Origin: an uncultured Clostridia bacterium
GTDB taxonomy: Bacteria > Bacillota > Clostridia > Christensenellales > Aristaeellaceae
NCBI GenBank assembly: GCA_946408995.1
Contig: CAMJUL010000005.1
Location: forward strand, 1 to 64,000
Length of the DNA stretch: 64,000 bases
Direction of reading: 5' to 3'
Shown: piece by piece, positions 7,219 through 15,632 of the stretch
How positions within the stretch are numbered: the first letter of the stretch is position 1
Layout: every line of letters begins with the position of its first letter
Translations under genes and position numbers: made by a program
The notes under the pieces: generated by a model
Told to the model about the DNA's origin: nothing
Database searches by the model: none
Seen by the model: only the letters and a program-made list of their open reading frames with translations

Positions 7219-8292
7219 ATGGAACAAAAATGGGACGTGCTGACAGTGGAGGAAAGCACAGGCATCGAATTGAGGCGGATCTATGCCTCTCACGGATATA
7301 CGCCCTATAAAATGTGTAAATTCGAGCCCTATGATCTCTACGCCGCAAACCGAAGCTTTATTACGGGAGAACACATTCTGACCTTTACGGACATCAACGG
7401 GAAACTGATGGCCCTGAAGCCGGATATTACCATCTCCATCATGAAAGGCTATCAGGGAGGAGAGCAAAAATCCTACTACAATGAGTATGTTTACCGGGAA
7501 GGAAGTACGGCAAGGGAGTTCCGCGAGATTCCCCAGGCAGGTGTGGAACGGATTGGTCACGTGGACCTTTACGAGGAGCTGGACGTGCTCTCCATGGCGG
7601 CTGAAAGCCTGGAACACATAAGCGAAGCCTGGATATTGAACCTGGGTTCCATGCAATTTCTTAAGGGCCTCCTGGAGGAGACGCACTGCTCAGAGGAAAC
7701 GGTGAAGCGTCTCCTGTCGTGTATCAAGAGCAAGAACAGGCACGAGATCGAGGAGATCCTGAAGCAATTATTCATGGACAAACGGATCCTCGAGGCCTGG
7801 AGAACGCTGGCTGTTTTGTACGGGCCCTTCAAGGAAACGCTGCCCGTGCTTGAAAGCATTTCCCTGAATGACCAGATGACAGAGGCTTTTCGGGAATTGA
7901 GCGCGCTGGACCGGGCGCTTGACGGAACGGCCTTTCAGGATCGGATCCATCTTGATTTTTCCATCATCTCGGATCTGGGGTATTATAACGGTTTGGTATT
8001 TCAGGGATTTACAGAGAATGTTCATGCCGCTGTTCTTTCCGGCGGAAGATATGATCATCTGGCGGAGCGGTTTGACAAGCACGCTCAAGCCATCGGGTTC
8101 GCGGTCTATCTGGACCTGATCCGGCCGCGGGATCGCTCCGGAGCGCAGAAGGATCCGGAGACGCTGATGCTCTATTACGATGAGCGTATCCCGCCGGAGG
8201 AGGTATTGGCGCAGGCAGCCAGAAAACGGAATGAGGGGTACAGCGTCCGCATTGCCAGGAGAGACCCGGACAGTAAGACTCTGAAAGGATAG
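7219..8292 (+). CDS. hisZ: ATP phosphoribosyltransferase regulatory subunit
   Basis: HisZ is a catalytically inactive histidyl-tRNA-synthetase paralogue that partners the short HisG and supplies histidine feedback inhibition. LKPDITISIMK, YNEYVYREGS and FREIPQAGVERIG are the class II synthetase-type motifs; YYNGLVFQGF and LSGGRYDHLAERF match motif 3 regions of HisZ. The track ORF begins at a GTG overlapping the end of the regulator gene; I prefer ATG 7219 (357 aa) because AAAGGAA lies 12 bases upstream and homology begins here. The C-terminus lacks the anticodon-binding domain, as expected for HisZ. Confidence 0.88.
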   Translation: MEQKWDVLTVEESTGIELRRIYASHGYTPYKMCKFEPYDLYAANRSFITGEHILTFTDINGKLMALKPDITISIMKGYQGGEQKSYYNEYVYREGSTAREFREIPQAGVERIGHVDLYEELDVLSMAAESLEHISEAWILNLGSMQFLKGLLEETHCSEETVKRLLSCIKSKNRHEIEEILKQLFMDKRILEAWRTLAVLYGPFKETLPVLESISLNDQMTEAFRELSALDRALDGTAFQDRIHLDFSIISDLGYYNGLVFQGFTENVHAAVLSGGRYDHLAERFDKHAQAIGFAVYLDLIRPRDRSGAQKDPETLMLYYDERIPPEEVLAQAARKRNEGYSVRIARRDPDSKTLKG

Positions 8293-8299
8293 ACTAGCC

Positions 8300-8989
8300 A
8301 TGATGATCCATGTGGCGCTTCCAAAGGGAAGACTTGGGGAAAAGGTGTACGAACTGTTTGAACAGGCCGGGTACGGCTGCCCCTCTATCCGTGAAAAAAA
8401 CCGGAAACTGATTTTTGAGAACCCGGAAGCCGGGATCAGTTTTTTCTGGGTCAAGCCCACGGATGTCGCCATCTATGTCGAACGGGGGGCGGCAGACGTA
8501 GGCGTTGCCGGAAAAGACATCCTGAATGAATACGAACCGGACGTGTATGAGCTTATGGACCTTCAGCTGGGGAAATGCAGAATGTGCGTCTGCGGGAAGG
8601 CGGACTTCACCCCGGACGCGAGCCGTCCGCTGAAAGTGGCTACCAAGTTTCCCCGGACGGCCAAGGCTTATTATTCGGGCCGCTCCAGGGATATCGACAT
8701 CATCAATCTGCATGGCTCCATTGAGCTGGCGCCGCTTCTTGGGCTGAGCGATGTCATTGTGGATATCGTGGAGACGGGAAAGACCCTGGCTGAAAACGGC
8801 CTTGTGCCTCTTGCGGAGGTCTATTCCATCAGTGCGAGGCTGATTTCCAACAAAGCCTCTTTGAAATTCAAATACCAGGCCATTGAATGCCTGAGAAGTT
8901 CCCTGGAACGTTGCGTAGAGAACGTACGGCCCGCTGGGGGCCAGGAGGCGGGTTTGTCTTCCGCCGGTCCTGTGAAAGGAGAAGTATGA
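8300..8989 (+). CDS. hisG: ATP phosphoribosyltransferase, short form catalytic subunit
   Basis: First committed step of histidine synthesis: ATP plus PRPP to PR-ATP. HVALPKGRLGEKV, PTDVAIYVERGAADVGVAGKD and the PRPP loop DIVETGKTLAENGL are diagnostic. 229 aa without the C-terminal ACT-like regulatory domain, so it needs HisZ, which is encoded immediately upstream. The last codons overlap the hisD start (ATGA). Two adjacent ATG codons (8300, 8303) are possible starts. Confidence 0.95.
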   Translation: MMIHVALPKGRLGEKVYELFEQAGYGCPSIREKNRKLIFENPEAGISFFWVKPTDVAIYVERGAADVGVAGKDILNEYEPDVYELMDLQLGKCRMCVCGKADFTPDASRPLKVATKFPRTAKAYYSGRSRDIDIINLHGSIELAPLLGLSDVIVDIVETGKTLAENGLVPLAEVYSISARLISNKASLKFKYQAIECLRSSLERCVENVRPAGGQEAGLSSAGPVKGEV

Positions 8990-10281
8990 AAATATTCAAT
9001 CTTCAGCAGCTCGGGATCGAAAAGATCCTGAACCGGGAGGAACAAAAGACCCAGGAAGAAAGCATTCGCGCCACGGTTGCCGGGATCCTGGAACAGGTTC
9101 GCCTCAGGGGGGATGAGGCCCTTCGCGAATACTCCAAACGCTTTGACGGATGGGAGGAAGGGGCGCTTGAGGTCACAGAGCAGGAAATCGAGAAAGCGTT
9201 CAGCGAATTGGATCCGGAGCTGGTCCGCGTCATGCGAAAGGCAGCGGACCGCATTCGCGCCTTCCATGCCAAGCAGATCCACCAGAGCTTTATTATGACA
9301 GAAGAGATGGGAACGGTCCTTGGGCAGAAGTATCAGCCGATCGAAAAAGCAGGCCTGTACGTTCCGGGCGGTACGGCCGCTTATCCAAGCACGGTGCTGA
9401 TGGATGCGATCCCTGCGCAGCTGGCCGGCTGTCCGCATATCGCAATGACCACGCCTGCAAAGAACGGGGTGGTCCCCCCGGCCATTCTGGCGGCGGCCAG
9501 GATCGCGGGCGTCCATCATATTTATAAGGTAGGCGGAGCGCAGGCCATCGCCGCGCTCGCGTACGGAACGCAGACCATCCCCAAGGTGGACAAAATCGTA
9601 GGGCCGGGCAACGCGTTCGTTGCGGAAGCCAAACGACAGGTATATGGCCTCGTTTCCATCGACATGATCGCCGGGCCCAGCGAGATCCTGATCATCGCGG
9701 ACGGGCGCTCGGACGCAAGTCATCTTGCGGCGGACCTGCTGTCCCAGGCCGAGCATGACAAAATGGCGACGGCGGTCCTTGTTACAGACGACCCGCAGCT
9801 CGCCAGGCAGGTCTCCCTTCAGGTGGATAAGCAGCTTGAATCCCTGCCAAGACGTGAAATCGCCTCCGCATCGATCGAGAACAACGGAAAAATCATCCTT
9901 ACCGACAGCATTGATACCGCCATAGAGGTGTCCAACCGCATCGCGCCGGAGCATCTTGAATTGTGCCTGGAAGATCCCTTCAAGTATCTGGACCGGATCA
10001 AAAACGCGGGATCGGTCTTCATGGGACGATACTGTCCGGAGGCGCTTGGGGATTATCTGGCCGGGCCGAATCATACCCTGCCGACCAGCGGGACCGCACG
10101 GTTTTCCAATCCGCTTTCGGTGGATGATTTTGTCAAAAAGACCCAGTTTACCTATTTTACCAGGGAGGCGCTGGACAGTGTCCGGGAGGATGTGGCGCTG
10201 TTTGCCCGGTCAGAGGGACTGGAAGGCCACGCCCGGAGCGCGTTGATCCGCGGACTCGCGTTAGAAAAACCCCTGGACTGA
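8986..10281 (+). CDS. hisD: Histidinol dehydrogenase
   Basis: Zinc enzyme that performs the last two oxidations, L-histidinol to L-histidine with 2 NAD+. Seen: [61 protein letters not shown], and the zinc/catalytic stretch [12 protein letters not shown]. The track start lies inside hisG; ATG 8986 overlaps the hisG stop as ATGA and is preceded by GAAAGGAG, giving 431 aa, the usual length. Confidence 0.95.
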   Translation: MKIFNLQQLGIEKILNREEQKTQEESIRATVAGILEQVRLRGDEALREYSKRFDGWEEGALEVTEQEIEKAFSELDPELVRVMRKAADRIRAFHAKQIHQSFIMTEEMGTVLGQKYQPIEKAGLYVPGGTAAYPSTVLMDAIPAQLAGCPHIAMTTPAKNGVVPPAILAAARIAGVHHIYKVGGAQAIAALAYGTQTIPKVDKIVGPGNAFVAEAKRQVYGLVSIDMIAGPSEILIIADGRSDASHLAADLLSQAEHDKMATAVLVTDDPQLARQVSLQVDKQLESLPRREIASASIENNGKIILTDSIDTAIEVSNRIAPEHLELCLEDPFKYLDRIKNAGSVFMGRYCPEALGDYLAGPNHTLPTSGTARFSNPLSVDDFVKKTQFTYFTREALDSVREDVALFARSEGLEGHARSALIRGLALEKPLD

Positions 10282-10312
10282 AAGGGCCTTTGGCCCGGAC
10301 CGGAGGAAAGCA

Positions 10313-11371
10313 ATGAGCAGATTTCTGAAAGAAGCGTATCGTGAACTCAGGGAATATGTTCCGGGTGAGCAGTATCCTTCCGCCCGTTATATCAAGCTGA
10401 ACACGAACGAATCCCCCTATCCGCCCTCTCCCGGGGTCGCCCGCAAGGTCCAGGAAGCCGCCCTGACGCTGCGTCTTTACTCAGACCCGGAAAACGTCCT
10501 CCTGAGGGAGAAGCTTGCACGCCATTTGAACGTCGATCCCGCCAATCTGCTTGTTACCAACGGTTCCGACGAGGCATTGCTGTTCGCGTTTATGGCCTAC
10601 GGAGACAAAACGCATCCGTTTGTATTTCCTTTTCATACCTATGGCTTCTACAAAGTCCTGTGCGACGCTCTGGAGATCCCCTATCGTCAGATCCCGTTAA
10701 ATCCGAATTTTACCGTGAAGAGCGCGGATTACATGGGAACAGTGGAGAACGTCGTCCTTGCCAATCCAAACGCGCCGACAGGGATCGCGCATCCGATCCA
10801 TGAGATCGAACGGATCCTTGCGTCCAACCCGGACCGGATCCTGATCGCAGACGAGGCATACGCAGATTTCAATGTTGAAAACTGTCTGCCCCTGGTGGCC
10901 AGGTATGAAAATTTGGTGATTGTCCGCACGTTTTCCAAATCCTGGTCCCTGGCCGGGGCCCGGCTTGGGTACGTGATCGCCAATCCCACTTTGATAGCGG
11001 ACCTGAACAGAGTCAAGAATTCTATTGCGCCTTATAATGTGAATCGAATGACCGCTCAGGCTGCGATCACGGCGATCGAAGAATTCCCTTATTACGCCGC
11101 GATGCGGGATAAAATCGTCGCTACCCGGGAAAAAACCTCCAAATCCTTGCGGGAAATGGGGTTTGAGGTCCTTCCAAGCAGGACTAATTTTGTTTTCGCC
11201 CGTTACCCTGGGCTGGATGGGGAAAGGCTTTACCTTCGCCTGAAAGAAAAAGGGATCCTTGTGCGCCATTTCTCCACGGAGGGGATCCGGGATTTCAACC
11301 GGATTTCCATTGGCCTGGAGGAAGAAATGGATACCCTTTTGGCCCGGTTGCGGGAAATCATCCAAGAATGA
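10313..11371 (+). CDS. hisC: Histidinol-phosphate aminotransferase
   Basis: PLP class I/II aminotransferase converting imidazole-acetol phosphate and glutamate to histidinol phosphate. LNTNESPYPPSPGV, NGSDEALL, NPNAPTG, DEAYADF and the lysine-containing TFSKSWSLAGARLGY match HisC. 352 aa. GGAGGAAAGC precedes the ATG. No histidinol-phosphatase gene is found in this operon, so that step must be encoded elsewhere. Confidence 0.93.
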   Translation: MSRFLKEAYRELREYVPGEQYPSARYIKLNTNESPYPPSPGVARKVQEAALTLRLYSDPENVLLREKLARHLNVDPANLLVTNGSDEALLFAFMAYGDKTHPFVFPFHTYGFYKVLCDALEIPYRQIPLNPNFTVKSADYMGTVENVVLANPNAPTGIAHPIHEIERILASNPDRILIADEAYADFNVENCLPLVARYENLVIVRTFSKSWSLAGARLGYVIANPTLIADLNRVKNSIAPYNVNRMTAQAAITAIEEFPYYAAMRDKIVATREKTSKSLREMGFEVLPSRTNFVFARYPGLDGERLYLRLKEKGILVRHFSTEGIRDFNRISIGLEEEMDTLLARLREIIQE

Positions 11372-11383
11372 AGGGAGACGTCT

Positions 11384-11971
11384 ATGCGCACCGCTGAGAT
11401 TCATCGTCAGACGAAGGAAACGGATATCCGGGTCAGCCTTGCCCTGGAGGGGAAGGGAAGTACGCAAATCCAAACCTCGTGCGGTTTTTTGGACCATATG
11501 CTTGAACTGTTTGCGGCGCATGGCCGGTTCGACCTCCGGATCTCATGCATGGGGGATACCCACGTGGATTATCACCATACCACGGAGGATGTAGGCATCA
11601 CCCTGGGAGAGGCGTTCTCCAAAGCGCTTGGCGGCAAAAAAGGCATTAAGCGGTATGGCAGTTTTTTGCTTCCGATGGACGAATCTCTGGTTTTGTGCGC
11701 CCTGGACCTGTCCGGACGGACGATGCTCCGGTATTCTCTCCAGCCGCCGGCGGAAAAAGTGGGGGATTTTGATTCTGAATTGGTCCAGGAATTCTTTTGG
11801 GGCTTCGTCCGTGCCTGTCCCATGACGCTGCATTTGAAACAATTGGACGGCATCAATACCCATCATCTGTTTGAAGCGGCCTTCAAGGGCTTTGGACGCG
11901 CGATGAAGGAAGCCGTGACGGTGGATGTCGATTTTCCGGATGCTGTTCCGTCCACCAAAGGAGTGTTATGA
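11384..11971 (+). CDS. hisB: Imidazoleglycerol-phosphate dehydratase
   Basis: Manganese-dependent dehydration of IGP to imidazole-acetol phosphate. GFLDHMLELFAAHG, DYHHTTEDVGI and INTHHLFEAAFKGFGRA contain the repeated HHxxE metal-binding motifs. Monofunctional, 195 aa, no phosphatase domain. The stop overlaps the hisH start as ATGA. Confidence 0.95.
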   Translation: MRTAEIHRQTKETDIRVSLALEGKGSTQIQTSCGFLDHMLELFAAHGRFDLRISCMGDTHVDYHHTTEDVGITLGEAFSKALGGKKGIKRYGSFLLPMDESLVLCALDLSGRTMLRYSLQPPAEKVGDFDSELVQEFFWGFVRACPMTLHLKQLDGINTHHLFEAAFKGFGRAMKEAVTVDVDFPDAVPSTKGVL

Positions 11972-12579
11972 TCACGATCATCGATTATGGCGTCGGAAAC
12001 CTGTTTTCGCTGAAAAGCTCTCTTCAGGCGATCCATGTCGAGGCGCAGGTGACAGCGGACATGGATACAATCGTCCACGCGGACAAGATCATTCTGCCTG
12101 GAGTCGGCGCCTTCGGGGATGCCGCGAAAAAGCTCAGACAAACGGGCCTGGACAAGATCGCGGTGGAAAGGGCTTCGGAAGGGATCCCCCTGCTTGGAAT
12201 CTGTGTGGGAATGCAGCTTTTGTTTGAAAGAAGCCATGAGTTTGGCGTACATCCCGGCCTGGGTCTGATCCCCGGTGAAGTGAAGCCCATTCGGGAAACG
12301 ATTTCTTCCGAATTGAAAATACCTCAGATCGGATGGAATCAGCTTCAAATGATTCAGAAAGAGCATCCGTTATTCAGATATCTCCGGGACGGTGCGTATG
12401 TGTATTTTGTCCATTCCTACCATGCCGTGACGCCCAGGGAATATGTGCTTGCCCGGACCGATTACGGCGGCCTTCTGACTGCTGCTGTCGCCAGGGAAAA
12501 CGTGATGGGATGCCAATTCCATCCGGAAAAAAGCGGAAGGGCCGGTCTGGCTATTTTGAAGGCATTTGCCGAACTGTGA
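11968..12579 (+). CDS. hisH: Imidazole glycerol phosphate synthase, glutaminase subunit
   Basis: Class I glutamine amidotransferase that feeds ammonia to HisF. IIDYGVGNLFSL at the N-terminus, nucleophile cysteine in LLGICVGMQLLFE, and the His-Glu pair in GCQFHPEKSG complete the triad. 203 aa. Overlaps hisB by four bases and is followed by hisA after eight bases. Confidence 0.95.
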   Translation: MITIIDYGVGNLFSLKSSLQAIHVEAQVTADMDTIVHADKIILPGVGAFGDAAKKLRQTGLDKIAVERASEGIPLLGICVGMQLLFERSHEFGVHPGLGLIPGEVKPIRETISSELKIPQIGWNQLQMIQKEHPLFRYLRDGAYVYFVHSYHAVTPREYVLARTDYGGLLTAAVARENVMGCQFHPEKSGRAGLAILKAFAEL

Positions 12580-12587
12580 GGTGCGTC

Positions 12588-13301
12588 ATGCAGATTTTAC
12601 CTGCGATCGATCTGATGGAAGGGAGAGCCGTCCGCCTGTACCAGGGGGATTACAGCCAAAAAACCGTCTATGGAAACGATCCGGCTGAGACGGCGCTGTC
12701 CTTTAAAAAGGCAGGGGCCAAGGCCCTCCATCTTGTGGACCTGGATGGGGCAAAAGCGGGATATGCCGTAAACGCGGAGGCTATCAGGCGTATTCTTGCC
12801 GGGACGAAGCTTCCGGTAGAGGTTGGAGGCGGGATCCGGAACATGGAGACGCTCAAGCAGTACTTGGACTTGGGCGTCGAACGCGTCATCCTTGGGACTG
12901 CCGCTACCGGGCAAACGGCGTTTCTTGAAAGCTGCCTTGCCCGCTACGGAGAGAAAATCGCCGTTGGCGTCGATATCAAGGACGGCAGGGTCGCGGTGAA
13001 AGGCTGGACCGAGACGGTGGAAGGCAGCCCGGAGGCATTTTGCGGACGCCTTGCCGGCATGGGTGTACAAACCCTCATCGTGACCGATATCAGCAGGGAC
13101 GGCGCGATGCGGGGGACCAACCTGGAATTGTACGGCACGCTGGTCCAACGCTGTCCCTGCCGGCTGATCGCTTCCGGCGGTATTTCTTCCCTGGAGGAGC
13201 TTGTGCGGCTGAAAGCGCTTGGCGTTTACGGTGCGGTGCTTGGGAAAGCCCTTTATACCGGCGCGCTTGACCTGCATACGGCCATTGAGGTGAGCGAATG
13301 A
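12588..13301 (+). CDS. hisA: Phosphoribosylformimino-5-aminoimidazole carboxamide ribotide isomerase (ProFAR isomerase)
   Basis: TIM-barrel isomerase. MQILPAIDLMEGRAVRLYQG carries the first catalytic aspartate, VEVGGGIR and VERVILGTAA bind phosphate, and TDISRDGAMRGTN carries the second acid. The track ORF extends 85 codons upstream through hisH and is spurious; ATG 12588 gives 237 aa, the normal size. The stop overlaps hisF as ATGA. Confidence 0.95.
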   Translation: MQILPAIDLMEGRAVRLYQGDYSQKTVYGNDPAETALSFKKAGAKALHLVDLDGAKAGYAVNAEAIRRILAGTKLPVEVGGGIRNMETLKQYLDLGVERVILGTAATGQTAFLESCLARYGEKIAVGVDIKDGRVAVKGWTETVEGSPEAFCGRLAGMGVQTLIVTDISRDGAMRGTNLELYGTLVQRCPCRLIASGGISSLEELVRLKALGVYGAVLGKALYTGALDLHTAIEVSE

Positions 13302-14086
13302 TCACAAAACGCATTATTCCCTGTCTGGACGTCAGGGACGGAAGAGTCGTCAAGGGGACGCGTTTTTTAGGCCTTCGTGATGTGGCTTCTCCGGTGGAAC
13401 TGGCCGCCCTGTATTCGGATCAGGGGGCGGACGAATTGGTCTTTTATGACATTACCGCCTCCAGCGACGGCAGAAAGATCTTCACAGAAATTCTCAGGGA
13501 AACCGCCTCCAGGGTTTTTATCCCGCTGACGGTGGGCGGGGGGATCTCCACCATAGAGGATTTTGACCGCGTGCTCAAATGCGGCGCTGACAAAGTCAGC
13601 GTCAATTCCGGGGCGCTGCGGGATCCGGAGCTGATCTCCCAGGCCGCCAAAAAATATGGCAGTCAGTGCGTGGTCCTTTCCGTGGATGCGAAAAGAGTGG
13701 ATGGTCAATTCCGCGTGTTTTCCAAAGGCGGGCGGGAAGATACCTCCCTGGATGCACTTGAATGGATCCGTAAAGGGGTCGGTTTGGGCGCGGGGGAGAT
13801 CGTGCTCAATTCCATCGATACGGATGGGGTCAAAAAAGGATTTGATCTGGAAATGCTGGAGGCGGTATGCGCCGCTGTTCAGGTGCCCGTAATTGCCTCC
13901 GGCGGTGCCGGAAGCATGGAGGATTTTGAGATCCTCTTCAAAACCCTTCCGGGGGTTGACGCGGGGCTTGCTGCTTCCATTTTTCACTTTGGTCAGATCC
14001 GGATCCCGGATCTGAAACAGTTCCTTGATGAAAAAGGGATCAATATGAGAATAGAAAAGAGGGATGAAGATGGTTTCGCTGGATGA
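13298..14086 (+). CDS. hisF: Imidazole glycerol phosphate synthase, cyclase subunit
   Basis: Closes the imidazole ring and releases AICAR. The start [16 protein letters not shown] has the catalytic Asp; [25 protein letters not shown] (second Asp) and [11 protein letters not shown] are the phosphate-binding and catalytic loops. 262 aa. Its last 23 bases overlap hisIE. Confidence 0.95.
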   Translation: MITKRIIPCLDVRDGRVVKGTRFLGLRDVASPVELAALYSDQGADELVFYDITASSDGRKIFTEILRETASRVFIPLTVGGGISTIEDFDRVLKCGADKVSVNSGALRDPELISQAAKKYGSQCVVLSVDAKRVDGQFRVFSKGGREDTSLDALEWIRKGVGLGAGEIVLNSIDTDGVKKGFDLEMLEAVCAAVQVPVIASGGAGSMEDFEILFKTLPGVDAGLAASIFHFGQIRIPDLKQFLDEKGINMRIEKRDEDGFAG

Positions 14087-14756
14087 ACTTCAATTTGATT
14101 CCAACGGACTGATTCCGGCGGTGATCCAGGAAGAGGGCACAAACAAGGTGTTGATGCTGGCCTATATGAATCGGGAAAGCCTGAAACTGTCCATGGATAA
14201 GCGCCTGACCTGCTTTTATTCCAGGTCCAGGCATCAGCTTTGGCTGAAAGGGGAGACCTCCGGTCACTTTCAGCATATCCACTCAATCCGTACCGATTGT
14301 GACCATGACGCACTTTTGATCTCTGTCACAAAGGACGGGCCCGCCTGCCATACCGGCAGCGACAGCTGCTTTTTTAATCCAATCATGATCGAAGAGGACC
14401 GGGAAGCCGCCTTTTCCATGCAGGACCTGTATGCGCTGATCGAGGGCAGGAAGAAAGAAAAAAAGGAAGGCTCCTATACCAGTTATCTGTTTGAAAAGGG
14501 ACTGGACAAGATCCTGAAAAAAATCGGCGAAGAATCCACGGAAGTGGTCATCGCCGGAAAAGCCGAGGACAGGGGAGAAACCGTTTATGAAATCGCGGAT
14601 CTTGTCTACCATGTGCTGGTTTTGATGGTGGAAATGGGGATCAAGCCCGGGGAGATCATGGAAGAGCTGGAGTCCAGGCATGTGATCGACCACAAGGTCA
14701 AGCAGGAAAAAATGACCGGAAAACCTGAAGGGGAAACAGCATCCCGGAAAGGATAA
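14064..14756 (+). CDS. hisIE: Bifunctional phosphoribosyl-AMP cyclohydrolase / phosphoribosyl-ATP pyrophosphatase
   Basis: Steps two and three of the pathway in one protein. Residues 1-115 are HisI ([28 protein letters not shown], zinc cysteines in [14 protein letters not shown]). Residues about 135-215 are HisE ([33 protein letters not shown]), joined by a Lys/Glu-rich linker. 230 aa. Starts inside hisF; ATG 14064 and 14070 are both possible. Confidence 0.95.
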   Translation: MKMVSLDELQFDSNGLIPAVIQEEGTNKVLMLAYMNRESLKLSMDKRLTCFYSRSRHQLWLKGETSGHFQHIHSIRTDCDHDALLISVTKDGPACHTGSDSCFFNPIMIEEDREAAFSMQDLYALIEGRKKEKKEGSYTSYLFEKGLDKILKKIGEESTEVVIAGKAEDRGETVYEIADLVYHVLVLMVEMGIKPGEIMEELESRHVIDHKVKQEKMTGKPEGETASRKG

Positions 14757-14758
14757 AC

Positions 14759-15556
14759 ATGCAGAAGAAAAGCATCGGATTGATCGGCTGCGGGAACATG
14801 GGCGAAGTCCTTCTCCGGGGCATGACTGCTGGGGGGACCGCACCGGCAGAGATTCTTGTCTCAAGAAAAAACAGGAGTCTCCTTAAGGAGATCACGCAGA
14901 AGTATCCGGTCCGGGAAGCCGAAAACCGGGAAGCCGCGGCTTGCGATGTGGTCCTGTTTGCGGTTAAGCCACAGCAGTATGCTTCCGTGGTCCCGGACAT
15001 CAAAGGGGCCCTTCGTAAGGACGCGCTGTTTGTATATCTGGCGCCCGGCTTTTCTCCAGAGAAAATCGTCCAAATGACCGGCCTGGATTCGCTGCGCGTA
15101 ATCCATCTGATGCCGAACACCCCTTGTAAAATAGGGCAGGGCGTTTTGGCCTATTCCTGCGGGACGGGGGTTACGGCCGAGGATGAAGCCCTTCTTCGGA
15201 CCCTTTTTGGGGATCTGGGCCTGCTTTTGAAGGTGGAGGAAAGCAAAATGAGCGCCGTGGTCGGCATCAGCGGATCTTCGCCGGCCTATTACTACATGAT
15301 GCTGGATGCCCTGGTGTGCGCCGGTATCCGGGCAGGCCTCAAAAAACAGGACGCGCTTGAAATGGCCGCACAGACCATGAAGGGTTCAGCCATGCTTGCC
15401 ATGGAAGGGAAACACGTGGCAGCGCTGCGGGATGAAGTATGCTCGCCGGGCGGGACCACCATAGAAGCGGTTTATGCCCTCGAAAAAGCCGGGTTCGGCG
15501 GGATCATCATGGAAGCGGTGCAAAAGTGCATCGACCGGTCCAAGGCGCTGGGCTGA
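14759..15556 (+). CDS. proC: Pyrroline-5-carboxylate reductase
   Basis: NAD(P)H-dependent last step of proline synthesis. Rossmann start IGLIGCGNMGEVLL, FAVKPQQY, HLMPNTPCKIGQG, GISGSSPAYYYMMLDAL and the family signature CSPGGTTIEAVYALEKAGF. 265 aa. The ATG lies two bases after the hisIE stop, and GGAAAGGATAAAC serves both, so proC is evidently the last gene of the histidine operon. No proA or proB is near. Confidence 0.95.
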   Translation: MQKKSIGLIGCGNMGEVLLRGMTAGGTAPAEILVSRKNRSLLKEITQKYPVREAENREAAACDVVLFAVKPQQYASVVPDIKGALRKDALFVYLAPGFSPEKIVQMTGLDSLRVIHLMPNTPCKIGQGVLAYSCGTGVTAEDEALLRTLFGDLGLLLKVEESKMSAVVGISGSSPAYYYMMLDALVCAGIRAGLKKQDALEMAAQTMKGSAMLAMEGKHVAALRDEVCSPGGTTIEAVYALEKAGFGGIIMEAVQKCIDRSKALG

Positions 15557-15569
15557 CCGAACGAAAGCG

Positions 15570-15618
15570 AAAACCGCATGTCTCCGGGAAAGTTCCCCGG
15601 TGAGACATGCGGTTTTTT
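15570..15618. terminator. Bidirectional terminator between the his operon and sbcC
   Basis: AAACCGCATGTCTC (15571) pairs with GAGACATGCGGTTT (15602), extended inside by CGGG/CCCG. T-rich on both sides, so it can stop the his operon and the converging sbcC transcript. Confidence 0.92.
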
Positions 15619-15632
15619 TGGAGACCGCACCT

